From Porphyromonadaceae bacterium UBA4702 (lineage in GTDB: Bacteria > Bacteroidota > Bacteroidia > Bacteroidales > Muribaculaceae): DNA of 44,412 nt. Every line of letters starts with the position of its first letter. Position 1 is the first letter of the stretch. The DNA is taken from assembly GCA_002404675.1 (NCBI GenBank), contig DHKE01000021.1:1-44412 (forward strand), given 5' to 3'. The notes under the pieces are model-generated. The model did no database searches. It had not been told where the DNA came from and saw nothing but the letters and a program-made list of their open reading frames with translations. This document shows positions 33,414 through 40,216 of the stretch, in pieces. The translations under genes and the position numbers were made by a program.

Positions 33414-34227
33414 GTCAAAGTTGGCGAAGAAGCGCCTTTTCGGGGTGTCGAAATTGATTTTTTCGCGAGGTCTCATGTTGAGTTTCTTCTGGATGGTGCG
33501 GATTCTCCTGTCGGAGAAGTCGTTGAAGTTCGCGTTTTTGGGGATGTACCTTCGGATCAGCTTGTTCGCGTTTTCTATAGCTCCTTTCTGCCAAGAGGAG
33601 TAGGAATCGGTGAAGTAGACGATTATCTTGTCGCCGTTCTTCGGACTCAGCCTCTCGGTAATGTCGAGGTGGGCGGCGAACTCGCAGCCGTTGTCTGTGG
33701 TGATAGTCTTGACGGTGTCGCGGTACGGGAACAGCAGCCCTACGACAGCCTGCGCTGCAGGCACAGCCTTGCGCCCCTGCGGCAGCCTCTCCATGATGAT
33801 GAAGTTGGTCGAGCGCTCAGTCAGTGTCAGGATCGCGTGTCCGTATGAATCGATGATGGTGTCCACCTCCCAGTCGCCGAAGCGCGTGCCGGCAGCCTCT
33901 GCGGGGCGGTCGTGTATGCTTGTGCGGTTGGCTATGTTGGTGGCTTTCGTCACGCGCTCCGCCTTCCTTGCGCAGCACGCCGGCTATCTGCCCGGGGGAC
34001 AGGTCGTCGTCGACGAGCATCTGCTCGACGCGCCACCACAGCTCGGGCGGCTTGCGGGCCTTGCTCTTGTCGTCGGCGGTTTTCCTCACGTGCTCGCCGC
34101 GCGAGTTGCTGTTGCGCTTGATCTCGCGGCTCACGGAACTCTGGCTGAAGCCTGTTTCACGTTTGCTCCAGCCCCTTTTGATCCTGAGGTATATCGCGAA
34201 CCTGTGTTCTGATTTCAGATGACCCAT
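33411..34227 (-). pseudogene. IS30-family transposase, disrupted by internal deletion and frameshift
   Basis: The N-terminal part starts at MGHLKSEHRFAIYLRIKRG (ATG at 34227), a typical IS30 helix-turn-helix start, and runs to SPGQIAGVLRKEGG near 33955. The C-terminal part is in another frame from about 33953 and starts near KATNIANRTSIHDRPAEAAG. It retains the DDE catalytic core: Asp in FGDWEVDTII, Asp in ITTDNGCEF, Glu in WQKGAIENANKLIRRY. In intact relatives about 50 residues separate the two parts (the HETIY...GR region); they are missing here, so a small deletion caused the frame change. The gene is therefore a remnant. Stop codon TAA at 33411. Confidence 0.8.
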
Positions 34228-34239
34228 AATTTTGCGTTG

Positions 34240-34247
34240 CAAAGTTA
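34240..34247 (-). promoter_or_regulatory. -7 box of the IS30 transposase
   Basis: TAACTTTG on the minus strand, 12 bases before the transposase ATG. Confidence 0.5.
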
Positions 34248-34324
34248 GCTGATTCCTGGGAGATTCCGGACTCCCTTTCCCGTGTTGCTGCTGAACTCTG
34301 CCGCTGAGTCTCTTGCCGGCGACC

Positions 34325-34387
34325 GGGTTCAGTCCGCCGGGGAGGGGCTGCGGCTTTGTGAAGCCCCATCCCCGCCGGACTGAACCC
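34325..34387. other. 63-nt near-perfect hairpin inside the IS30 element
   Basis: GGGTTCAGTCCG at the left pairs with CGGACTGAACCC at the right, and the pairing continues through CGGGG/CCCCG and GGGGCT/AGCCCC, with one mismatch and one bulge in about 25 base pairs. The 12-base loop is GCGGCTTTGTGA. It lies about 80 bases upstream of the transposase promoter and may block read-in transcription from outside the element. Confidence 0.65.
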
Positions 34388-34496
34388 AATCCAAAACGCC
34401 GGAAAAATTGTGGTGGGCTGCCGTCTCAAACCTTTGTCTGACCGCTCCTTTGACCCAAAATCTATGCGTTCCTATTTGGACTTTTCACACAGCTGG

Positions 34497-34589
34497 GTAG
34501 GGACACGGCGTGCCGTGTCCGCAGGGTGATAGGTGCAATTGCTTGATTTGCAGGGACTTGGTTGCGGACACGGCACGCCGTGTCCCTAC
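34497..34589. repeat. ~95-bp palindromic repeat, copy E
   Basis: Best-preserved copy: both arms are perfect (GGACACGGCGTGCCGTGTCC and its inverse), with outer GTAG and CTAC. The core CAATTGCTTGATTTGCAGGG matches copy D. It sits between the IS30 end and the 3' end of the nonulosonate operon, where its hairpins could act as an mRNA end. Confidence 0.92.
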
Positions 34590-34615
34590 ACTGGGGGGAT
34601 TGGCTGCGAGACGTG

Positions 34616-34939
34616 TCAGCTGACCATTTTCAGCCCGACGATGGAGATGATGAGGGTGGTGATGAATACCAGTCTCCAGAGTGTCGCCGGCTCGTGAAGG
34701 AACAGTATGCCGACTATGACAGTGCCGACTGCGCCTATCCCGGTCCATACGGGGTAGGCTGTTCCTATCGGCAAGGTTTGCACGGCCTTGGCGAGCAGCG
34801 TCATGCTCAGCGCGAGCGACAGTAGGAAGCCGCTTATCCAAAGCCAGTATTCAGTGCCGGCAGCTTCTTTGGCCTTGCCGAGGCAGAATGCGAAGCCGGT
34901 CTCGAACAGTCCGGCGATTATGAGAATTATCCAGTTCAT
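34616..34939 (-). CDS. Small multidrug resistance (SMR) transporter, Gdx/SugE-like
   Basis: The 107-residue protein has four membrane helices and the essential membrane Glu of the SMR family in IIAGLFETGFAF (Glu13). The signature LPIGTAYPVWTGIGAVG and the LFLHEP loop match the Gdx/SugE subgroup, which exports guanidinium and some quaternary ammonium compounds as an antiparallel dimer driven by protons. The start is MNWIILI because it overlaps the neuA stop codon as ATGA; the open frame upstream covers neuA. It is the last gene of the nonulosonate operon. Whether it exports guanidinium or has a role linked to the sugar pathway is unknown. Confidence 0.88.
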   Translation of the reverse strand: MNWIILIIAGLFETGFAFCLGKAKEAAGTEYWLWISGFLLSLALSMTLLAKAVQTLPIGTAYPVWTGIGAVGTVIVGILFLHEPATLWRLVFITTLIISIVGLKMVS

Positions 34940-35634
34940 AGCGTGGCGTAGAGGGCTTCGGCTATCTGCCAGTCGAGGGGCGTGTCGAGATCCACGCTCC
35001 TTGCTGCATCCATTGGAGAGGGGATGCGTTTCGGGAAATCTGACATCGGCATGCGGCGCAGCGAGTCTGTCGAGATGACGTATACCGCTCCGTTGTATTC
35101 CCACACTTTGGGCGCGTCCTGCCGGCGTGTGAAACGGCCGTCGCCTTTCGAGATGTGCAGACAGCCGTCGGCATCTGTCTCGTATGCGTTGTAGTAGGGG
35201 TTTGTGGCGGCCTCCTTGACCGACACTACCATGTCTATTTCAGGGGTCCACAGGTCTATGGCAGCGCGGATGTCCTCGATGCGGCGCAGCGGCGAGGTGG
35301 CTTGCAGCAGCACCATGCGCTGGTAGTCTATGCCGCGGTCGCAGTAGAAGTCGAGTGCATGGAGCAGCACCCCGTATGTGCCGGCAGAGTCTGTGGCAAG
35401 GCTTGCCGGTCGCATGAACGGCACGTCCAGCCCGTAGCCGCGCGCTGTCTGTGCTATCTCTTCGGAATCGGTTGATACGCAGATGTCGGCATCGTCGGCA
35501 AAGGCGCGTGCATGGTCTATGGAGTGGCATATCAGCGGCTTGCCGGCAAAGGGCTTGATGTTTTTGCCCGGGATGCCCTTGCTGCCGCCTCGTGCGGGTA
35601 TGATGAAAAGGGTGCGTATGTTGTCAGAGGTCAT
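34936..35634 (-). CDS. neuA: CMP-nonulosonate cytidylyltransferase (NeuA/LegF type)
   Basis: The 232-residue enzyme should couple CTP to a nine-carbon sialic-type acid, giving the CMP-sugar donor. The nucleotide-binding motif IIPARGGSKGIPGKNIKPF at residues 11-29 is diagnostic, followed by VSTDSEEIAQTARGYG, the segment RPASLATDSAG, and LLQATSPLRRIEDI. No C-terminal phosphatase or acetylhydrolase domain is present. It overlaps neuC by 11 bases and the SMR gene by 4, so it belongs to the operon. Substrate (N-acetylneuraminate or a legionaminic-type acid) cannot be fixed from sequence; the context favours a LegF-like role. Confidence 0.9.
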   Translation of the reverse strand: MTSDNIRTLFIIPARGGSKGIPGKNIKPFAGKPLICHSIDHARAFADDADICVSTDSEEIAQTARGYGLDVPFMRPASLATDSAGTYGVLLHALDFYCDRGIDYQRMVLLQATSPLRRIEDIRAAIDLWTPEIDMVVSVKEAATNPYYNAYETDADGCLHISKGDGRFTRRQDAPKVWEYNGAVYVISTDSLRRMPMSDFPKRIPSPMDAARSVDLDTPLDWQIAEALYATL

Positions 35635-36766
35635 AGAAACGCTTTACGGGGTATGGTGTGAAATGTGTGGAGAGAATGGTGTCGGTCATCAGCGCGAGCG
35701 TGTCGGGGCGTGCATACGGGTTGTCGCATGTTGCGGCGAGGGCTTTTGTCTCGGGCGAGAGTGCAGTCCTCAGCCCGGCGGCAATCTCGTCGGCGGTCTC
35801 GCCGCAGCGTATCACCGATGCCGCGTGTGTCCTGCCGTCCTGCCGGTGGCCGATGTCGAGCGTTGGTATGCCCATCGACGGCACTTCCACTATCCCGCCC
35901 GAACTGTTTCCGACCACAGCTTCGACGTGGCGCAGTGCCGAGAGGTATCTCACTCTGCCGAGCGAGGGGATGGCGTGCGCTCGCTTCGGGTTGCGCCTTA
36001 CATAGTCCTCTATCAAGGCTATGAGCGGAGTCGGGTCAACGTCGTTGTTGGGGTATGTGAAAAGGATATTCCTGTCGGGAAACTGGTCTAGAGCCGCGAG
36101 CAGGTTGCCGTACTGCTCCTCGGGTGGCAGTGCGGAGAGGGTGGCTGCGTGGAGGGTGACGAGAAGCGTGTTGCTGCTAAGGGCGAAGCCGAGCGACTGT
36201 TCGAGGCTTGCGAGTGACATCGGCTTGACATTCATAATGTTATGTATGCCTATAGCCCCGGTGGAGACAACTCGCTGCGGGTCTTCCCCCATCTGGACGA
36301 TGCGCCGCCTGTACTGTTCAGTCTCGGCGAGGTGGAGGTATGCCATTTTTGTTATGGCATGGCGGAAGCAGTCGTCAAACGCGCCGTAGCTGACTGCGCC
36401 GCCTGCGATGTGCACTATCGGCACTCCGGCGAGTACGGCAGCCTGTGCCACGCCTGTCATCTCAAACCTGTCGCCGAGTATTACAATGGCGTCTGGCTTG
36501 ACCTGCGACAGCAGCTTGTGGAAGCCGGTGATGCAGCCGGCCGTGATGGCGGCATGGTTGCCCTGGACCGGGATTCTGACCGGCTTGAAGCCGTCAGCCT
36601 CGATTTCGGAGACGGTCATGCCGGTCTGCGGCAGCAGGTGCATATTGGTGGCAGCGACTGTTATTCCCGCGCCACGGCGCTGCAGCTCGGCAGCTAGAGG
36701 GGATAGCAGCCCCCAGTCGGCGCGTGTGCTTGTGGCAATGACGATATGCAACCCGCGGCCTGTCAT
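35624..36766 (-). CDS. neuC: UDP-GlcNAc 2-epimerase, hydrolysing (NeuC/LegG type)
   Basis: The 380-residue protein belongs to the WecB/NeuC family of GT-B-fold enzymes that remove UDP and invert C2, giving ManNAc or its 2,4-diacetamido analogue. Family segments: TSTRADWGLLSPL, VILGDRFEM (Asp99), GAFDDCFRHAITKMAYLH, VSTGAIGIHNI, and VVGNSSGGIVEVPSMGIPTLDIGHRQDGR. The normally conserved HxHGGE motif reads HIAGGA here (residues 119-124): both the second His and the Glu, the latter thought to be catalytic in relatives, are alanine. Activity may be altered or use another residue. It overlaps neuB by 4 bases and neuA by 11 bases. Confidence 0.88.
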   Translation of the reverse strand: MTGRGLHIVIATSTRADWGLLSPLAAELQRRGAGITVAATNMHLLPQTGMTVSEIEADGFKPVRIPVQGNHAAITAGCITGFHKLLSQVKPDAIVILGDRFEMTGVAQAAVLAGVPIVHIAGGAVSYGAFDDCFRHAITKMAYLHLAETEQYRRRIVQMGEDPQRVVSTGAIGIHNIMNVKPMSLASLEQSLGFALSSNTLLVTLHAATLSALPPEEQYGNLLAALDQFPDRNILFTYPNNDVDPTPLIALIEDYVRRNPKRAHAIPSLGRVRYLSALRHVEAVVGNSSGGIVEVPSMGIPTLDIGHRQDGRTHAASVIRCGETADEIAAGLRTALSPETKALAATCDNPYARPDTLALMTDTILSTHFTPYPVKRFYDL

Positions 36767-37803
36767 AGCGTGATGAGGGAGTCGTATGGGAAGTCGGCGA
36801 CGGCGGCAGTGCCGATCACCTCGTCCCAGCGCATCGGGGAAATGCCGTTGCCCGGACGCTTGACGGTGATGTTCTCCTCGGTGAGCATTTCGCCACGGCG
36901 TATGTCGCGGGCGGCGACGATGCTTTTGCGGGCTATTGGCATATTCTTGCTTTCCGACGCAGACACCGCCTTTTCGGCAGAGCCGAGAGCCAGCTCGATA
37001 TTGCGTATGGCGGCGACCATGGCTTTCAGTTCGCCGGGTTCGAGCGACGCCTTGTGGTCAGGCCCGGGGAGGGTGCGGTCGAGCGTGAAATGCTTCTCGA
37101 TGACGTGCGCGCCGCGCGCCACGGCCGCCACGGGCACTTCGATGCCGATGGTGTGGTCGGAATATCCGGTGCGCACGCCGAGCCGCTCGGCTATGGTGTC
37201 CATGGCGCGTAGGTTGACGTCGCAGAAAGGAGTGGGGTACTCCGTGTTGCAGTGCAGCACCGTAATCTGGTCACGTGAGAGAGAGGACTGCGAGGGGTAT
37301 TTTGCGGATGTCCCGGTCAGTATCTCGATAGCCGTCTCTATTTCGTCGATGGTGGACATGCCGGTTGACATGATGACGGGTGTCCCCTTGGCGGCGATGC
37401 GTCGCAGGTAGGGGAGGTTGGTTATCTCTCCAGAGGGTATCTTGAAGTAGTCCTGCCCGAGGTCTGCGAGGAAATCGACGGAAACGAGGTCGAAGGGGGT
37501 GCTCATGAAGCCGATGCCGACCTGGCGGCACAGCTCTTTTAGCTCAATGTAGTCATTCAGCGGCAGGTGTATGGCGCGGCACATGTCGAGCTGCGACTCG
37601 TCGCTGCCGGTGGTGGATTTCTGGTACTCAGCCTTGTCGGCAATGGAGGATATGACGAGTTCCGGCACTGCGGTCTGGAACTTGACATAGTCAGCACCGG
37701 CCTCGTGAGCTGCCAGCACCATTTGCCGCGCCATTTCGAGCGAACCGTTGTGGTTCACCCCGGCCTCGGCGATTATGGTGACGTGTCTGCGGTCTGTGTT
37801 CAT
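36763..37803 (-). CDS. neuB: Nonulosonic acid synthase (NeuB/LegI type)
   Basis: The 346-residue enzyme condenses phosphoenolpyruvate with a six-carbon amino sugar to make a sialic-type acid. The TIM-barrel part begins with IIAEAGVNHNGSLEMA and has MSTPFDLVSVDFL, KIPSGEITNLPYL, STGMSTIDEIE, LHCNTEYPTP, GYSDHTIGIEVP and VIEKHFTLDRTLPGPDHKASL. The C-terminal antifreeze-like SAF domain starts near residue 285 (ARKSIVAARDIRRGEML, then VKRPGNGISP). The TEYPTP, GYSDHT and GPDHKASLEP segments look closer to legionaminic acid synthases than to classic NeuNAc synthases; this is from memory of the families. 4-base overlap with neuC. Confidence 0.92.
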   Translation of the reverse strand: MNTDRRHVTIIAEAGVNHNGSLEMARQMVLAAHEAGADYVKFQTAVPELVISSIADKAEYQKSTTGSDESQLDMCRAIHLPLNDYIELKELCRQVGIGFMSTPFDLVSVDFLADLGQDYFKIPSGEITNLPYLRRIAAKGTPVIMSTGMSTIDEIETAIEILTGTSAKYPSQSSLSRDQITVLHCNTEYPTPFCDVNLRAMDTIAERLGVRTGYSDHTIGIEVPVAAVARGAHVIEKHFTLDRTLPGPDHKASLEPGELKAMVAAIRNIELALGSAEKAVSASESKNMPIARKSIVAARDIRRGEMLTEENITVKRPGNGISPMRWDEVIGTAAVADFPYDSLITL

Positions 37804-37815
37804 GTCGTGAGGGTG

Positions 37816-38766
37816 TCAACGGTTGTAGAAAATGGCCTCTTTCTGGTATCGGGCCATCACGGTGTGGTTGCTCCAGTCGTTGCAAGGCTTCACGCCCACG
37901 CCGAGCGCTTCGGAGAGTATGTAGTCGGGAATCGGCGCACCGGCATAGATGGAGCATATCACACCGCCGCCGAGGCGCGGGTTTATCTCCATGAGCATAT
38001 AGCGGCCGGTCTTTTTGTCGTGCAGGAACTGCAGCGTCACCGGGCCTATGAAGCCGAAAGCGGCTATGACGCGGCGCGACATTTCTTCGAGCATCTCGTT
38101 GCGGCACGTCTGCGTGCGAGTCACCTCGCCGCCCATGACCTCAATGCGCAGCCTTGGGACGGCGACAAGCGTTTCGCCGGCTTGCGACACGTAGCAGTCA
38201 ACGGTGTATTCCTCGGCGTTCTCTATGTATTCCTGCACGAGGTAGTCCTGAAGGTTCTCGAGATGCATGAGGTCCTCGAGGTTGTAGAACACCTTTATGC
38301 CGCGCGAGGCAGAGCCGTGGCGCGGCTTGGCTATCGCCGGCATCTCGGCGTTGATGACGGAGTATGTCTTGGGTATGTCGATCTTCTTGTCGCGGAACGC
38401 CTTGGCGGCTTCCACCTTGTCAAACATCTGCTTGGCGATGTCGAAGTCGCTGACCGGGATGAACACTTCCGGAAGGGCCTCACGGCATTTGGCGGCTATC
38501 TCTATAGCGCCGTCCACAAACGGCAGCATTATGTCTACTGAATGTTCCTCGGCCACGCGGGTGATGTCTGCCACCACGTCCGGGTCGCTCCATTTCAGCC
38601 CGACGATTACCTGTCCGACCACTGCGATAGGCACTTGCGACATGAGCTCGTAGCTGAGTATTCGCACGTCATAGCCGAGGCGTTGCCCGCTCTTGATGAG
38701 CAGCTCCGCCATAGAGACGCGGCGTGCGCCTCCCAGCATGAGCACTGTGAGTCTGTTCTGCTTCAT
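37816..38766 (-). CDS. ATP-grasp ligase of unknown substrate in the nonulosonate operon
   Basis: The 316-residue protein has an ATP-grasp fold like the CarB-type family: an N-terminal pre-ATP-grasp part starting VLMLGGARRVSMAELL, a central ATP-binding part with AIAKPRHGSASRGIKVF and VQEYIENAEEYTVDCYV, and metal-binding residues in RYMLMEINPRLGGGV. Such enzymes ligate a carboxylate to an amine or similar through an acyl phosphate. It starts directly after the LegB-like stop codon (TAAATG) and is 12 bases before neuB, so it is a pathway member by context. It may modify a sugar intermediate or add an amino acid; that is a guess. Confidence 0.8.
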   Translation of the reverse strand: MKQNRLTVLMLGGARRVSMAELLIKSGQRLGYDVRILSYELMSQVPIAVVGQVIVGLKWSDPDVVADITRVAEEHSVDIMLPFVDGAIEIAAKCREALPEVFIPVSDFDIAKQMFDKVEAAKAFRDKKIDIPKTYSVINAEMPAIAKPRHGSASRGIKVFYNLEDLMHLENLQDYLVQEYIENAEEYTVDCYVSQAGETLVAVPRLRIEVMGGEVTRTQTCRNEMLEEMSRRVIAAFGFIGPVTLQFLHDKKTGRYMLMEINPRLGGGVICSIYAGAPIPDYILSEALGVGVKPCNDWSNHTVMARYQKEAIFYNR

Positions 38767-39750
38767 TTATCTGTTGTAGATGTCTGATTTGTACATTTTC
38801 AGGTTGTCCGGGTTGAGAAACCATTCCACGGTCTTCTCGAGGCCCGAGCGCAGCGAGTATTCCGGCTGCCAGCCGGTGAGGCGGCGTATCTTGCCGTTTG
38901 TGCCGTGGAGGCGGAACACCTCGCTTTTTGCCGGGCGCAGCCGCTGCGGGTCTGTCACCCAATTCACGTCGGCAGCCATGATGTCGGCAATGGTTTGCAG
39001 CGTCTCCGCCATTGACACTTCCGTGTTGGTGGCGATGTTGATCTCTTCTCCCTCAACGCCGTCAGCGGCGGCTATGGCGGCAAATCCGCGCACGGTGTCG
39101 CGCACATAGTTGAAGTCGCGTGTCGGGGTGAGGTCGCCCACCTTTATCTCGCGTGCGCCGTTGGCTATCTGCGAGATGATTGTGGGGATTATGGCGCGGG
39201 CCGACTGGCGCGGGCCGTAGGTGTTGAACGGGCGGACTATCGCCACCGGCAGCCCGAAGGCGTTGTAGAAACTCTTGGCAATGGCGTCTGCCCCTATCTT
39301 AGTGGCGGAATAGGGCGACTGCGGCTGGCGCGGGTGCTCCTCGTCAATGGGGACATATTTAGCTGTGCCGTAGACCTCGGAGGTGGAGGTGACGAGCAGA
39401 CGGCTCACGCCAGCGTCGAGCGATGCCTGGCATATATTGAGCGTCCCCTTGATGTTGGTGTCAACATAGCTGTCGGGGGCTATGTAGCTGTACGGTATGG
39501 CGATTAGTGCTGCCAGGTGGAACACCGTGTCGCACCCCTTGGCTATCTCGCGGCAGAAATTGTTGTCGCGCACGTCGCCGCACACCACTTCGAGGTTGGG
39601 GTGATGCACCTGTTCCAGCCACCCCCAGTTGTTGAACGAGTTGTACTGCGACAAGGCGCGGACACGGCATCCGCGTTCCAGCATCAGCTCTGTCAGGTGA
39701 CTGCCGATGAAACCGTCGGCTCCGGTTATGAGTATGTTTTTGTTGTCCAT
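38767..39750 (-). CDS. NAD-dependent epimerase/dehydratase, LegB-like UDP-GlcNAc 4,6-dehydratase
   Basis: The start at MDNKNILITGADGFIG gives 327 residues; the longer open frame upstream lacks family similarity. This extended short-chain dehydrogenase has the NAD motif TGADGFIGSHL (residues 9-19), catalytic segment TSTSEVYG (121-128) and YSATK (Tyr147, Lys151), with FNTYGPRQSARA for sugar binding. The SQYNSFNNWGWLE stretch is typical of LegB-type dehydratases, which make a 4-keto-6-deoxy sugar nucleotide at the start of legionaminic or bacillosamine synthesis. The expected PLP aminotransferase partner is missing next to it. Ten bases after the lipocalin-like gene. Confidence 0.87.
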   Translation of the reverse strand: MDNKNILITGADGFIGSHLTELMLERGCRVRALSQYNSFNNWGWLEQVHHPNLEVVCGDVRDNNFCREIAKGCDTVFHLAALIAIPYSYIAPDSYVDTNIKGTLNICQASLDAGVSRLLVTSTSEVYGTAKYVPIDEEHPRQPQSPYSATKIGADAIAKSFYNAFGLPVAIVRPFNTYGPRQSARAIIPTIISQIANGAREIKVGDLTPTRDFNYVRDTVRGFAAIAAADGVEGEEINIATNTEVSMAETLQTIADIMAADVNWVTDPQRLRPAKSEVFRLHGTNGKIRRLTGWQPEYSLRSGLEKTVEWFLNPDNLKMYKSDIYNR

Positions 39751-39760
39751 GATAGTCGTG

Positions 39761-40216
39761 TTACCATTTGCGGAAATAGTATATCGTCTCGCCGCCGCTG
39801 CCGGGGGCATAGCGCAGGGTCATGCGGCTGCCGTCGAGCTGCAGCACGTCAAGCGAGCATTGCCTCGGCAGTCCCAGCAGCGGTGCGCCGTAGCCGCCGG
39901 TGTCGGGGAAGTCGATGCTTAGGCGGTCGTCAGTCATGCTGAAATTGCCGAACCGCTGGTCGTTGTAGTGGCGGTCGTCCACGCTGAACATCTGAATGGT
40001 GGTGGACTGGAAGCACCAGTAGATGGTGTATTGGGCCGAGGGGGTATATTCCACGTCGCCGCCCTCGACCTGTGTGAGCTGCCACAGCCCGAACACCGGG
40101 CCTATGTCGCCGTTGTTGTGTGTGCATGATGCTAGAAGCAGCAGGGGAGACAGCAATGCCGCGAGGATGATGCGGCTGAGTACGGGCTTGCGTCTGGCGG
40201 CGGTTGTATTGTTCAT
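39761..40216 (-). CDS. Lipocalin-like lipoprotein
   Basis: The 151-residue protein has a basic N-terminus, a hydrophobic core and the lipobox LLASC (Cys31). The mature part starts with FGLWQLTQVEGG, typical of small lipocalin-like domains in Bacteroidota (GxW at the first strand), followed by alternating beta strands to YYFRKW. Such proteins may bind a small hydrophobic ligand. Its ATG overlaps the Wzi stop codon by 4 bases, so it is part of the surface-glycan operon. Specific role unknown. Confidence 0.72.
   Translation of the reverse strand: MNNTTAARRKPVLSRIILAALLSPLLLLASCTHNNGDIGPVFGLWQLTQVEGGDVEYTPSAQYTIYWCFQSTTIQMFSVDDRHYNDQRFGNFSMTDDRLSIDFPDTGGYGAPLLGLPRQCSLDVLQLDGSRMTLRYAPGSGGETIYYFRKW

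Larger units (their letters stand above)
33390..34482 (-). mobile_element. IS30-family insertion sequence remnant
   Basis: About 1.09 kb bounded by imperfect inverted ends that both read AGTCCAA inward, with further matches (AACGCAnAG) after a five-base mismatch. The transposase gene lies between them on the minus strand. No convincing target duplication is seen next to the ends (TAG versus TTT), so boundaries are approximate. The transposase is disrupted, so the element should be immobile unless helped in trans. Confidence 0.6.
34228..34615. other. Non-coding stretch: IS30 upstream region and repeat copy E
   Basis: This 388-base stretch holds the transposase promoter box, the 63-nt hairpin, the right inverted end of the IS (about 34471-34482), and repeat copy E (34497-34589). 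Open frames here are not family-like. Confidence 0.65.

Noticed and set aside
33251..33418. An N-terminal extension of uvrA by 56 codons.
   Set aside because: It runs into the IS30 remnant; the family-like sequence begins at [10 protein letters not shown].
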